A DNA stretch of 64,000 nt from Verrucomicrobiales bacterium. Its GTDB lineage: Bacteria > Verrucomicrobiota > Verrucomicrobiia > Verrucomicrobiales > DEV007. Below the pieces are notes generated by a model. It had not been told where the DNA came from and searched no databases. It worked only from the letters and a program-made list of their open reading frames with translations. Made by a program: the position numbers and the translations under genes. The stretch's first letter is position 1. Each line of letters opens with the position of its first letter. Below are positions 36,856 to 45,709 of this stretch, piece after piece. The DNA is taken from assembly GCA_029212615.1 (NCBI GenBank), contig JARGPJ010000014.1, forward strand, positions 1-64,000, given 5' to 3'.

Positions 36856-38616
36856 ATGATTGAAGCTTTACAGAATGCGCGTCAAAAGCTTCTCGACGGA
36901 CGGGTCGAGGCCGGGCACTGGGAGGGGGAACTGTCCACCTCTGCGCTCTCGACCGCGACCGCAGTGGTCGCTCTCGGCTCTGTTGATGAAAAAAAATATG
37001 CCCGCTCTCTCGACGCGGCGACAGCGTGGCTCATCGAAAATCAAAATGAGGACGGCGGTTGGGGGGATACGGTGAAGAGTTTCTCGAACATCTCAACGAC
37101 GCTTCTCTGTTGGTCTGCCCTCACCCGGTTTGGAAGGGAGTCGGCGGGGCCGGCAGTGAGTGCTGCCCGTGGATGGATTCATGATTATGTCGGTTCGTTG
37201 AGTCCTCATCTCATCGCTGAGACAGTTAAAGCCCGTTATGGTAAGGACCGGACTTTTTCCGTACCGATTCTCATGCTTTGTGCGATCTGCGGAACGCTGG
37301 GGCCAAAGGGGTGGAGGCTCGTGCTACGCCTACCTTTTGAACTCGCCGCTTTCCCCCGCGAGTGGTTTGCGGTGATGAGGCTCCCCGTGGTCAGTTATGC
37401 CCTGCCTGCCTTGATTGCGATTGGATACGCGGGGCATCGCCGGGGTTTTTCGGGATGGATTAATCATCCTCTTTGGCCTCGCGTTTCACGACTTCTCGAA
37501 GAGATACAACCGGCCTCGGGTGGATTTCTTGAAGCGGCTCCGCTAACCAGTTTTGTCACGATGGCACTCGTTGCGGCGGGTGAGAAGAACCATCCCGTTG
37601 CCGGGCGGGGCGTCGATTTTCTTCTGAATACCGTCCGGCCGGACGGGAGCTGGCCGATCGACACCAATCTTGCGACCTGGTCCACGACTCTCTCGGTAAA
37701 GGCTCTCGCCGCGACTCAAGAGGGTCAAGTGAGGGGCTCAACCCTGTTTGAAGGACAGGAGAAAGTTCTCGATTGGCTTCTCGGGCAGCAATATCAGGAA
37801 GTTCATCCTTTCACGAACAGTGCCCCGGGTGGTTGGGCGTGGACTGACTTGAGCGGTGGGGTTCCTGATGCGGACGACACTCCCGGAGCTCTTCTTGCGC
37901 TCGCTCTTCTCGATGACGGGAGTCGGCGGGAAGAGATCAGAAACGCGGCTGGGAAAGGGGTCGTCTGGCTTCTCGATTTGCAGAACCGGGACGGTGGCAT
38001 TCCGACCTTTTGCCGCGGATGGGGTGCCCTTCCTTTCGATCGTTCATCCGAAGATCTCACCGCACACACCCTGCGGGCGTGGCACCGGTGGAAGCCTTTT
38101 CTAAACGAAGAAGTTTCGGCGCGAGTCGATGAGGCGACGAAGTCTGCACTTCGCTATTTAAAGAAACAGCAGCGCTCTGACGGATCGTGGTGCCCGCTCT
38201 GGTTTGGAAATCAATATCGTCTCGTCGATGAAGAGAACCCGACTTACGGCACCGCCATGGTGGTGCGGGCGCTGGATGAAATCGGGGAGTCCTCTCTGGC
38301 TCAAGGAGGCGTTCGATGGCTCCTTGAGCATCAAAACGAGGACGGCGGCTGGGGGGCATTAAAGGGCGACACGCCGTCAACAATTGAGGAGACGGCTCTT
38401 GCTGTTTCCACGCTCGCCTCTCGCCGTGAGGCCTCAGCAGCCGTGGCTGACGGAATTAAATGGCTCGTTCGAGAGACCGAAGAGGGAACCTGCTTTGAGG
38501 CGAGCCCGATCGGTTTCTATTTTGCGAGACTCTGGTACTTTGAGCAGAGCTACCCGGTGATTTGGACGGCAGAAGCCTTCGGCCGGGCTTCCCGTTTTCA
38601 AGCTATTGAGGGATAG
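36856..38616 (+). CDS. Squalene-hopene cyclase-like class II terpene cyclase
   Basis: 586 residues, somewhat shorter than typical squalene-hopene cyclases (about 630-660). The protonating motif DADD is at 338-341. QW-type repeats are spread through the chain: NQNEDGGWGD (62-71), RPDGSWPID (261-269), LQNRDGGIPTF, KQQRSDGSWCPLW and HQNEDGGWG. The family is a monotopic membrane enzyme that folds squalene or related polyprenes into polycycles such as hopene. Whether this one makes hopene cannot be told; squalene synthesis genes are not in the window. It shares a transcript with the prenyltransferase-fold gene and its end overlaps the convergent gene by 14 bases. Confidence 0.88.
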   Translation: MIEALQNARQKLLDGRVEAGHWEGELSTSALSTATAVVALGSVDEKKYARSLDAATAWLIENQNEDGGWGDTVKSFSNISTTLLCWSALTRFGRESAGPAVSAARGWIHDYVGSLSPHLIAETVKARYGKDRTFSVPILMLCAICGTLGPKGWRLVLRLPFELAAFPREWFAVMRLPVVSYALPALIAIGYAGHRRGFSGWINHPLWPRVSRLLEEIQPASGGFLEAAPLTSFVTMALVAAGEKNHPVAGRGVDFLLNTVRPDGSWPIDTNLATWSTTLSVKALAATQEGQVRGSTLFEGQEKVLDWLLGQQYQEVHPFTNSAPGGWAWTDLSGGVPDADDTPGALLALALLDDGSRREEIRNAAGKGVVWLLDLQNRDGGIPTFCRGWGALPFDRSSEDLTAHTLRAWHRWKPFLNEEVSARVDEATKSALRYLKKQQRSDGSWCPLWFGNQYRLVDEENPTYGTAMVVRALDEIGESSLAQGGVRWLLEHQNEDGGWGALKGDTPSTIEETALAVSTLASRREASAAVADGIKWLVRETEEGTCFEASPIGFYFARLWYFEQSYPVIWTAEAFGRASRFQAIEG

Positions 38617-39613
38617 GCGGCGGGGGAATCCGTTCGCTGGATCCGCTGCCGCTACCGGTGGGGACGTCGATGGGTGGTTTGGTGGGATCCGGACGGGTCG
38701 CAGCGGGGACATCGTCTCTGAGATCGACCATGCCTCCGGGAGCGGGAGCAGGAGCAGAGGTGGTCGGTGGGGTTGAAATAGCAGGGGGCTCAGGGATTGC
38801 GCCCGTATCATTCATGACGCTGCCACTCGGGGGCACAGGACGATAGACCGGCGGGGATGCAGGCTGTTGAGGAACGCTCGAAATTGGCGGGGTTGTCATG
38901 CGGGGAGTAGGTGGAGCCGGCTGGTGTGGCATTCCTGTGATGCCCGTATCAGCGCCCGGGGAGGGCGGAGTGACGGGGTAGTCATTTCCGGTGATTCCGG
39001 TATGAGTTGAACGCTGTGTCGGTGCGAAAGAGTCGAGGATGAGTGGTTCTCCATCGGAGCGGGCCCGTTGATCACGGTAAACCCAAATTGTCCGGAGGAC
39101 GGCCCCGCTGTTGGCAGAGAGAAAAATTTTACCCACGACGGCCCGTCTCGTATCCACCAGTTCAAGCTGCCAGATCGGTTCGGTGGAGAAGTCTCTGGCA
39201 TTGAGAATGTAGTTGCAGCTGTCGAAAGCCATTTTTGCTTTGCGGGCCTCTCCTTCGGCAATCGTGAAGGCGGCAACACTGTCGACACCGATCTGGTTGG
39301 GGCTGAAGTAGCCGGCGGGAGCGAGGTCAGGATAAATCTGCCGGTCGAGGCCCATGTCTGTGGCTCTCCCGCCTCCGGCACGAAAGCGGTAAAGGAGTCT
39401 GGGGGCTCGTTCGTCGAAGGCAACGATATCCCATTCATAGGGTTGCGGCACGCCGCCGGTCCCCCGCATTTCGGCAAGCCACTGGGTGGAGCGGGGGCCG
39501 AATTGAGCGGAGATTACTCCGAGCGCCTCGCGGGCGGAATTACTTTGGGCCTCTGCGGAGAGGCTGAGTGAGAGAACGGCAGCGAAGAGCGAAACACGGA
39601 GACAGGTTTTCAT
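38603..39613 (-). CDS. Secreted protein with proline-rich tail, unknown function
   Basis: 336 residues from the ATG at 39613; the frame is open to 39664 but the signal peptide (MKTCLRVSLFAAVLSLSLSAEAQ) starts at the inner Met. Residues 25-190 are folded, with a WDIVAFDERAPRLLYRFRAG segment and a SCNYILNARD...WQLELVD...KIFLSANSGAVL strand series that resembles PepSY-like periplasmic domains. The last 150 residues are rich in Pro, Thr and Ser and probably disordered. Function unknown. Confidence 0.75.
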   Translation of the reverse strand: MKTCLRVSLFAAVLSLSLSAEAQSNSAREALGVISAQFGPRSTQWLAEMRGTGGVPQPYEWDIVAFDERAPRLLYRFRAGGGRATDMGLDRQIYPDLAPAGYFSPNQIGVDSVAAFTIAEGEARKAKMAFDSCNYILNARDFSTEPIWQLELVDTRRAVVGKIFLSANSGAVLRTIWVYRDQRARSDGEPLILDSFAPTQRSTHTGITGNDYPVTPPSPGADTGITGMPHQPAPPTPRMTTPPISSVPQQPASPPVYRPVPPSGSVMNDTGAIPEPPAISTPPTTSAPAPAPGGMVDLRDDVPAATRPDPTKPPIDVPTGSGSGSSERIPPPPIPQ

Positions 39614-39741
39614 GAGGGTGAAGGAAAGTTGAGGCAGAATCGGTTCAGAAACAACACGTTTCAATAGCTGCCCCTCTTAGGAAAACGATCCAATGGATGT
39701 GCCCTGTGATACGTTAAGGAACTATTGATTCTTTCAAACTA

Positions 39742-40509
39742 ATGATGACGGCACGTTTTATTCTCTTTTTCAGCACTCTTTCCATTCTTTGCTTGTCTTC
39801 CGGTTCCGTGTTGGGTGCTCCGCCGGTGATCATTATCGATCCCGGGCACGGCGGTCGATCGATCGCCGGTTCTCTCGCTGAGAGAAGTAACAGTTCGCCG
39901 AATAATGCGACGTCGCCGGGCGGCCTCCGGGAAAAAGATCTCACGCTCGAGTTCAGCCGGATTCTCCATGATGAAATTTTGAAAGAGGCGGGGAGAGCCG
40001 GAATCAATGTCGGCGTCCTCATGACCCGGAATGACGATCGGAATTTGAATTTTGTCGAACGTGCTGCGATCGCGAATCGTCCCGACACCGCCTGCGTCGT
40101 GAGTATTCATTTTAATGCGGGTGGCGGAGGAAAAGCTCTCGGGAGTCTTGCTCTTATTTCCTCTCAGCAACGAAATACAAACTACGCCGTCGACGAGGCC
40201 TTCGGCCGTGCTATTGCCGAAGCCTGCAATGCCGGTGTCAGGAAGTATATTCCCTCTTCGAAGAGTCGCGGCATCATGACTGACGGGCATCTGCACGGAG
40301 GGCTCGGTTCAAATTTCTTTTTTCAAATGGCGAGGCACCGGAACCTGCGCACCGTCCCAAAGTGTTTCCTTGAAGTCGAGTTTATCGATAATCCTGCCGT
40401 CGAGAAGGCGCTCCTGCGGGACGGAAGGGCGGAAAAATTTCAGACGATTGCCCGGTCGGTGGCCATTTTCCTCGTTGAGTGGGCTGAGCCTAAGGCGAAG
40501 CAGCGGTAG
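39742..40509 (+). CDS. N-acetylmuramoyl-L-alanine amidase (Amidase_3)
   Basis: 255 residues with an N-terminal signal sequence (about 1-28). The zinc ligands and catalytic Glu are visible: IIIDPGHGG (His), GLREKDLTLEF (Glu), VVSIHFNAG (His) and FLEVEFIDN (Glu). It cleaves the amide between N-acetylmuramic acid and L-Ala in peptidoglycan and so would act in the periplasm during division or wall turnover. There is no separate targeting or SH3/LysM domain. The insertion between the first His and the Glu (SIAGSLAERSNSSPNNA) is longer than usual. Confidence 0.92.
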   Translation: MMTARFILFFSTLSILCLSSGSVLGAPPVIIIDPGHGGRSIAGSLAERSNSSPNNATSPGGLREKDLTLEFSRILHDEILKEAGRAGINVGVLMTRNDDRNLNFVERAAIANRPDTACVVSIHFNAGGGGKALGSLALISSQQRNTNYAVDEAFGRAIAEACNAGVRKYIPSSKSRGIMTDGHLHGGLGSNFFFQMARHRNLRTVPKCFLEVEFIDNPAVEKALLRDGRAEKFQTIARSVAIFLVEWAEPKAKQR

Positions 40510-40686
40510 TTGGTGCAGGAGAATTGATCATGCCAATGAAGGCCCGTTTCTCAGTCAGCCTGAAAGTTGTCTCGGATAGGTCGCCGGGCCCCGGATGTTC
40601 CGTGTTCCCAGGATGAGACAGGAATCCCGGTCTTTTGCCAAAGGCCTGCTATGACAATCAAATAGATATTGGCGGGAGATCGTTTT

Positions 40687-41346
40687 CTACACCTTACGAT
40701 CTAACACTTCCCTCGCCCGTCGGGCATTTTCCTCGATCGTTGACCAGTCGCGGGCTTTGATTGCCTCCCGCGGGGCGAGCCAGCTTCCCCCGACCGCGGC
40801 GATGAGGGGGTCGCCGAGGTAGTCGCTCATGTTTTCGAGCGTGACGCCTCCGAGAGGGATGAATTGAATGCTGAGATGAGTAAAGGGGGCGGCGATATTT
40901 TTGAGGTGAGCCAGTCCACCGGATGAACCTGCCGGGAAGAATTTGAGGAGACGGGCGCCTTCCCGGATCGCGATGTCGATGTCGGTGGGAGTCATCACGC
41001 CGGGCCCAAAGGGAAGGCCGGCTATCGCCGCATGGCGCATTACGTCAGGGTTCACTCCCGGAGAGACGCCGAAAGCTGCTCCGGCGGCTTTTGCCTGGTC
41101 GACCTGATCGCAGGTCAGGATGGTGCCAATGCCAACTCTCATCTCCGGGACAGCCTCTGTGATTTGGCGGGCAGCATCGAGTGCGACCGGTGTCCTCAGG
41201 GTTAATTCCATGGAGTCGACGCCTCCCCGTAGAAGGGCTTCGGCCAATGGAACGGCAGTATCGAGTTCGTCGACGACGAGGACGGCGAGGAGTCGGCTTG
41301 CCACTAGTTCAGCTCCGGTGCCTGAGGTAGGGGTGAGAGAAGGCAT
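40687..41346 (-). CDS. eda: 2-keto-3-deoxy-6-phosphogluconate aldolase
   Basis: 219 residues from the ATG at 41346; ten more residues upstream are open but not family-like. Catalytic residues of the class I aldolase are present: Glu in SMELTLRTP, the GIGTIL phosphate-site motif, and the Schiff-base Lys in LLKFFPAGSSGG. GGVTLENMSDYL supplies the last phosphate loop. It splits KDPG to pyruvate and glyceraldehyde-3-phosphate (Entner-Doudoroff or uronate breakdown). No edd or kinase is adjacent. The enzyme may instead use 4-hydroxy-2-oxoglutarate. Confidence 0.93.
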   Translation of the reverse strand: MPSLTPTSGTGAELVASRLLAVLVVDELDTAVPLAEALLRGGVDSMELTLRTPVALDAARQITEAVPEMRVGIGTILTCDQVDQAKAAGAAFGVSPGVNPDVMRHAAIAGLPFGPGVMTPTDIDIAIREGARLLKFFPAGSSGGLAHLKNIAAPFTHLSIQFIPLGGVTLENMSDYLGDPLIAAVGGSWLAPREAIKARDWSTIEENARRAREVLDRKV

Positions 41347-41442
41347 AGGGCAATTGTCGACTGGGGATTTGCGCAAAAAAAGCGATTTTTACGCCTGTTT
41401 AGGCCGGTTGAAAACCGATCTCATGAAACGAGGGTTATTTTC

Positions 41443-42189
41443 ATGACGACAAAACCCTTCGCGTTCATCAGTAAGTCTCTTCTCCTGGTTCTCCCGTTCG
41501 CTATGCTTTTCAGCGACGCAAATGCACAGACGGTTGCGGTGAAGAAGAAGGCGCCAAATCCGGCACTCGCTCCTGTCGAGGATGTTGAAGGGGTGCCTCG
41601 CGTTCTCCTCATTGGCGACTCCATTTCGATCGGATACACCGTGGCAGTTCGCGATCTCATGAAGGGAAAGGCTAACGTTCATCGTCCGCTGACTAATTGC
41701 GGTCCGACCACAAAGGGGCTTGAAAGTATCGATGACTGGTTGAAGACGGGTGGTGAAGGGAAGAGCTGGGATGTGATTCATTTTAACTGGGGGCTGCATG
41801 ATCTGAAATACATGGGGCCGGAGGGGGAAAACCTTTCAGACCCTGACTCCCCGAAAAGTGCACCTCAGGTGTCTCAGGAAGACTATCGTAAAAATTTAAC
41901 GTCCCTTGTTGAGACCATGAAAGCCACGGGCGCGACGCTCATCTTCCGCAACACGACCCCCGTGCCGGCCGGGGCACGAGGTCGCGTTGTGGGTGATTCG
42001 GTTATTTACAATGCGATTGCCGCTGAGGTGATGAATGAGGCCGGGGTGCAGGTGCACGATCTTTATTCTTTCGCCAAAGAGCACGAGGCGGAGATTCAGA
42101 AGAAGGCCGATGTGCACTACACTCCCGAGGGATCCATCGCCCTCGCTGAAGAGGTCGTTCGCGTCATCAGCGCGGCCCTCGCCGAGTAA
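41443..42189 (+). CDS. Secreted SGNH/GDSL-type hydrolase
   Basis: 248 residues with a signal peptide (cleaved near residue 29, after ANA). Block I LLIGDSISIGY carries the nucleophilic Ser, block III is HFNWGLHDLKY with the conserved Asn, and block V DVHYTPEG holds the Asp and His. Family members are esterases, often de-acetylating polysaccharides or sialic acids. It lies 18 bases before the second haem/propeller gene, so the pair is likely one unit for use of an extracellular substrate. Confidence 0.9.
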   Translation: MTTKPFAFISKSLLLVLPFAMLFSDANAQTVAVKKKAPNPALAPVEDVEGVPRVLLIGDSISIGYTVAVRDLMKGKANVHRPLTNCGPTTKGLESIDDWLKTGGEGKSWDVIHFNWGLHDLKYMGPEGENLSDPDSPKSAPQVSQEDYRKNLTSLVETMKATGATLIFRNTTPVPAGARGRVVGDSVIYNAIAAEVMNEAGVQVHDLYSFAKEHEAEIQKKADVHYTPEGSIALAEEVVRVISAALAE

Positions 42190-42207
42190 CTTTCCGATTT
42201 TCCTTCG

Positions 42208-44808
42208 ATGAAGCTGCTTTCTCTCTTCTTTTTTTCACTGTCAGGCATTCTCTTGCCTTCGTTCGTGCTTGCCCAGAATGGTGATCGGGAAGGACATGTC
42301 ATGACGCCTCCTCCGGAGCACTGGGAGATCCCGGAGGCTCCGGTGGTGAATGCGGACAAAGCACTGTCGACTTTTGAAATAGAGGATGGATTCAAGCTGG
42401 AACTCGTTGCTGCTGAGCCGATGATTCATGATCCGGTGGCCCTCACCTTCGATGGGAACGGGCGCATGTGGGTCGCGGAGATGCAGGGATACATGCCTGA
42501 CATCGACGGGAAGAAAGAAGCCGACACATACGGGCGGATTTCGGTTCTTGAAGATACCGACGGGGACGGAAAGGCTGACAAGCACACCGTTTTTCTGGAG
42601 GACTACCTTCTTCCGAGAGCTGTCTCCCTCGTTGATGGAGATAAGTCCCTTTTATTTGCGGATAACCTCCAGCTCTACGAAGCAGAGATTCTGATCGACG
42701 AAAAGGGAGCGATCTCGGCGGGAGAGGTCAAAGTGGTCGATCCCACATACGCTGAGGGTGGTAACCCGGAGCATAAGTCAAACGGGCTCATCTACGGGCT
42801 CGATAACTGGCTCTACAGCGCGAAATGCAATCTTCGCTATAAAAAGGTGAACGGCGAATGGATCAGCGAAGAAACCGAGGATCGGGGGCAGTGGGGAATT
42901 AAGCAGGATAATTACGGGCGCCTTCTCACGAATACGAATTCGAATCTAATCTCAGTCGAGGAAGTTCCTCCGGGAGTGACGATTCGAAATAAGGCCTATC
43001 AGTTTCGCTCCAGAGTGAAATCCAGCATTAAGGATCAGGCGGTGTGGCCTGCTCGAATGAACCCGGGAATTAACCGGGGATACATGGATGGCATGTTGAA
43101 TGAGGAGGGTTTTCTTACGAAGCCGACTGCGGTGTCGGGCCTCGCAATTTACCGGGGCGATCAGTTCCCGGCAGAATATGACGGCAACCTTTTTATCCCC
43201 GAGCCATCCGGTAACCTCGTGAAGCGTGCCGTCGTCACGGAGGATTTAGACGGGATGAGAACAGTAAAAAGTGCCTTGGAAAAAGCCGAGTTCTTGACCT
43301 CCACCGACGAACGTTCCCGCATCGTCGATGCCATGATCGCCCCTGATGGCAGTCTCTATCTGCTGGATTTTTACCGGGGCATTATTCAGCACGAGGTTTA
43401 TATGACTTCCTATCTTCGGGCGCAGGTCATTGAGAGGAAGCTCGACACGCCGGTCGGCCTCGGACGAATTTGGAGAGTGAGTCATGATGATGGCAAGGCC
43501 CCGGGAGCACAGCCACGAATGCAGGAAGAGGATTCGGTTGCTCTGGTGGCGCACCTTTCTCATGCTAATGGCTGGTGGCGTGATACGGCCCAGCGAATTC
43601 TCGTCGAGAGAGGTGATTCGGAAGCTGTTCCCGCCCTTAAGGCACTGGTGGCGGACACTGGAAATCATCTCGCGCAGATCCATGCGATCTGGACGCTCGA
43701 AGGATTGAGCGCGCTGGATGCGGACACGGTCGGAGTTTCTCTGGCGGATTCTCATCCTCGAGTCGTTGCTGAAGTGGTGCGAGCTGCTGAGTCACTCGTT
43801 GATACCGGTTCGGCTGAACGGGTTTTTCAACTGCTTTCATCAAAGGCGGAGACGTCGGATAATCTCATGGTCAACCGCCAACTTGCGGCAAGTCTGGGGT
43901 TGTTCGGGGATCAGGCCGTTCCAGTTATTTCGAAGATGTTGCAAGGGGAGAAAGAGGATACTCTTCTCGGGGATTTGGCGGTGAGCGGACTCAGTGGTCA
44001 CGAGTTGGCGCTGTTCTCAGCTCTTCCTGAATCACATTCTCTGAGAGCACCTCTGATTCAGACGCTTGTCTCATCAAACGATCGCAAGACTCTCAGTAAA
44101 CTGTTCGACATCTTGAAAACGCCGTCTGAGTGGCGGGTGTTTGCTCGCAGCATTGTATCGATGCGGCGGACTGGCGAAGCCCGGGACCTGCTCTCGAAGG
44201 CCGTTTCTGTGGAAACGAATGCAAAGATAAGTTCCGCCATTGCTGAAGGCATGATTTCGGGCGGGAAAGATAAGAAGTTCAAGCGAATGCCGGTAAAAGA
44301 CCTTGCGATGCTCGATGGGGTGAAAGCAGAGCCGTTTAAGAAACTCAGGAAACTCTTTGAGATCGGCTCCGGAAAAGAGGCCAATTTTCTGGTCACGGAG
44401 AAGCAGCGAAGCCAGTTCAAAGAGGGGGAGCTTCACTATCAGAGAATTTGCATGGGATGCCATCAGGTCCATGGAAACGGGCAACAATACCTTGCTCCAC
44501 CGCTGGTGGGCTCGGAATGGGTGCTGGGATCGACGAAGCGGCTCTTTGCTCTTGTGCTGGATGGCGTCGAAGGCCCTATTGAGGTGCTCGGTAAAACCTA
44601 TAAAGCTCCCGAGATTCAACCGCTGATGCCCGGACTCAGGCTCAACCCCGAGATCAACGATGAGCAATTGGCGGCAATTCTCACCTATGTGCGGAATGCC
44701 TGGGGAAATGCCGCGACCACGGTCGAAGCGAAAGAGCTCTCCGCCTATCGTGAGTCTTCGGAAGCTCGGGCGCCATGGCCGGCACACGAACTGGGAAAAG
44801 TGCATTAG
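42208..44808 (+). CDS. PVC-type secreted beta-propeller/HEAT/haem c protein (2)
   Basis: 866 residues with a signal peptide (about 1-22). Residues 50-420 form the beta-propeller (PVALTFDGNGRMWVAEMQGY; VDAMIAPDGSLYLLDFYRG), 430-720 are HEAT-like helices, and the end has one haem site CMGCHQ with PLMPGL as a probable Met ligand. The propeller differs from that of the 25245 protein in lacking several long loops, so they are not recent duplicates. Probable periplasmic dehydrogenase of unknown substrate, expressed with the SGNH hydrolase. A hairpin follows its stop. Confidence 0.9.
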   Translation: MKLLSLFFFSLSGILLPSFVLAQNGDREGHVMTPPPEHWEIPEAPVVNADKALSTFEIEDGFKLELVAAEPMIHDPVALTFDGNGRMWVAEMQGYMPDIDGKKEADTYGRISVLEDTDGDGKADKHTVFLEDYLLPRAVSLVDGDKSLLFADNLQLYEAEILIDEKGAISAGEVKVVDPTYAEGGNPEHKSNGLIYGLDNWLYSAKCNLRYKKVNGEWISEETEDRGQWGIKQDNYGRLLTNTNSNLISVEEVPPGVTIRNKAYQFRSRVKSSIKDQAVWPARMNPGINRGYMDGMLNEEGFLTKPTAVSGLAIYRGDQFPAEYDGNLFIPEPSGNLVKRAVVTEDLDGMRTVKSALEKAEFLTSTDERSRIVDAMIAPDGSLYLLDFYRGIIQHEVYMTSYLRAQVIERKLDTPVGLGRIWRVSHDDGKAPGAQPRMQEEDSVALVAHLSHANGWWRDTAQRILVERGDSEAVPALKALVADTGNHLAQIHAIWTLEGLSALDADTVGVSLADSHPRVVAEVVRAAESLVDTGSAERVFQLLSSKAETSDNLMVNRQLAASLGLFGDQAVPVISKMLQGEKEDTLLGDLAVSGLSGHELALFSALPESHSLRAPLIQTLVSSNDRKTLSKLFDILKTPSEWRVFARSIVSMRRTGEARDLLSKAVSVETNAKISSAIAEGMISGGKDKKFKRMPVKDLAMLDGVKAEPFKKLRKLFEIGSGKEANFLVTEKQRSQFKEGELHYQRICMGCHQVHGNGQQYLAPPLVGSEWVLGSTKRLFALVLDGVEGPIEVLGKTYKAPEIQPLMPGLRLNPEINDEQLAAILTYVRNAWGNAATTVEAKELSAYRESSEARAPWPAHELGKVH

Positions 44809-44812
44809 CATT

Positions 44813-44830
44813 CTACCTCCGGAGAGGTAG
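44813..44830 (+). promoter_or_regulatory. Hairpin that could terminate transcription or mask a ribosome site
   Basis: CTACCTC (44813-44819) pairs with GAGGTAG (44824-44830) around CGGA, followed by ATTTTG. The right arm contains GGAG and GAGGT, the ribosome binding site for the next gene (TTG at 44834 or ATG at 44840). It may act as a weak terminator of the haem protein gene or hide the ribosome site. Confidence 0.45.
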
Positions 44831-44833
44831 ATT

Positions 44834-45202
44834 TTGACGATGTCAGCCAGTTCAGAATCAGCCTTCAGCTCTTTTACTCGACACCTTCCGGACGCTCCCG
44901 AACTGAGTGCGCAGATTCTGGACCTGTTTTCGAGATCACAGGAGGTGAATCTCGATTCTTTACTCGAAGAGATCGATTCCTCCGATTATTCAGCGGTCGA
45001 TTGGGCTGAGGCTCTGGTCGAATTTGACCGTTGGCTTGCGTCTGAAAAGGAGGAGGCGAGGCCTTTTCCGGCGATGATCGGCTATGTGCACTGCTGCACT
45101 CTCACGAATGCACCGCAAATTAATTTACCTTCGTTAAAAGTCATTGTTTATCAATCACTTACTAATTTTGGATTTGAGGCGATTTCCGAAACTCATATTT
45201 GA
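44834..45202 (+). CDS. Small cytosolic protein of unknown function
   Basis: 122 residues from a TTG with GAGGT five bases before it; the ATG at 44840 is an alternative, 11 bases from that site. No signal or membrane segment. The chain is acidic and helical (SAQILDLFSRSQEVNLDSLLEEIDSSD), with a later CC pair (YVHCCTL). I do not recognise a family. Its ribosome site lies in a hairpin that follows the haem/propeller gene. Confidence 0.6.
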   Translation: MTMSASSESAFSSFTRHLPDAPELSAQILDLFSRSQEVNLDSLLEEIDSSDYSAVDWAEALVEFDRWLASEKEEARPFPAMIGYVHCCTLTNAPQINLPSLKVIVYQSLTNFGFEAISETHI

Positions 45203-45239
45203 GAATATCCAGTTTTTGCGAAATCTAGAGAGAAATCAA

Positions 45240-45268
45240 TAGGCATAAGGTGCCGATTGTGGTATACT
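45240..45268 (+). promoter_or_regulatory. Promoter for a leaderless transcript
   Basis: TAGGCA (45240-45245) and TATACT (45263-45268) are separated by 17 bases. The -10 box ends seven bases before the ATG at 45276, so transcription should begin at or one base before the start codon. No ribosome binding site is present. Confidence 0.55.
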
Positions 45269-45275
45269 GGCAGCC

Positions 45276-45575
45276 ATGTCAACCACACGCAGAACACGAT
45301 TTTCACGCCGAGTCCCAGACCACGTGACAGACGAACTCGTCACCGTCCTCTCCGACAAGAAGACTTTCGGATTCAACGACCTCTTTGAAGTTGTTTACGA
45401 AAATCTGAAGGCTCGCAATGCAGTTAGCGGAGGAGAAGAAATGCTCCGTCTCCGTGCTTATGAGAAGCTTCAGAATCTCGTCACTCGAGGTCTTGTCGAG
45501 AAAAACGGTAAGGAATACCGTGGTCTCGAGAATATCGGCGACGCCTCCAGTGCCGCTGCTGCTGCCAGCAGTTAG
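45276..45575 (+). CDS. Small basic protein, possible winged-helix DNA-binding
   Basis: 99 residues. The head is basic (RRTRFSRRV), then a helical part FNDLFEVVYENLKARN and LRAYEKLQNLVTRGLVEKNGKEYRGL, whose helix-helix-strand pattern resembles a winged helix. The Ala/Ser-rich end is probably disordered. The promoter is so close to the ATG that the mRNA is probably leaderless. A very strong intrinsic terminator follows 90 bases downstream, so it is a one-gene unit. Function unknown; a small DNA-associated protein is a guess. Confidence 0.7.
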   Translation: MSTTRRTRFSRRVPDHVTDELVTVLSDKKTFGFNDLFEVVYENLKARNAVSGGEEMLRLRAYEKLQNLVTRGLVEKNGKEYRGLENIGDASSAAAAASS

Positions 45576-45665
45576 TAAGGTTTGATGGGGCGCCCTCAAG
45601 GGGTGCTTCCTCATTTCTTCCCGTTCCGACGAAATCGTCTGGACGACACCGCTTATTTCAATACA

Positions 45666-45706
45666 TTCCGGTGCCTCGACTTTGTTGAGGCACCGGAATT
45701 TTTTTT
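45666..45706 (+). terminator. Strong intrinsic terminator directly before nuoA
   Basis: TTCCGGTGCCTC (45666-45677) pairs perfectly with GAGGCACCGGAA (45687-45698) around nine bases, followed by eight T residues (45699-45706). The nuoA ATG is at 45710, only three bases further, so no ordinary promoter or ribosome site fits between them. Confidence 0.9.
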
Positions 45707-45709
45707 GCC

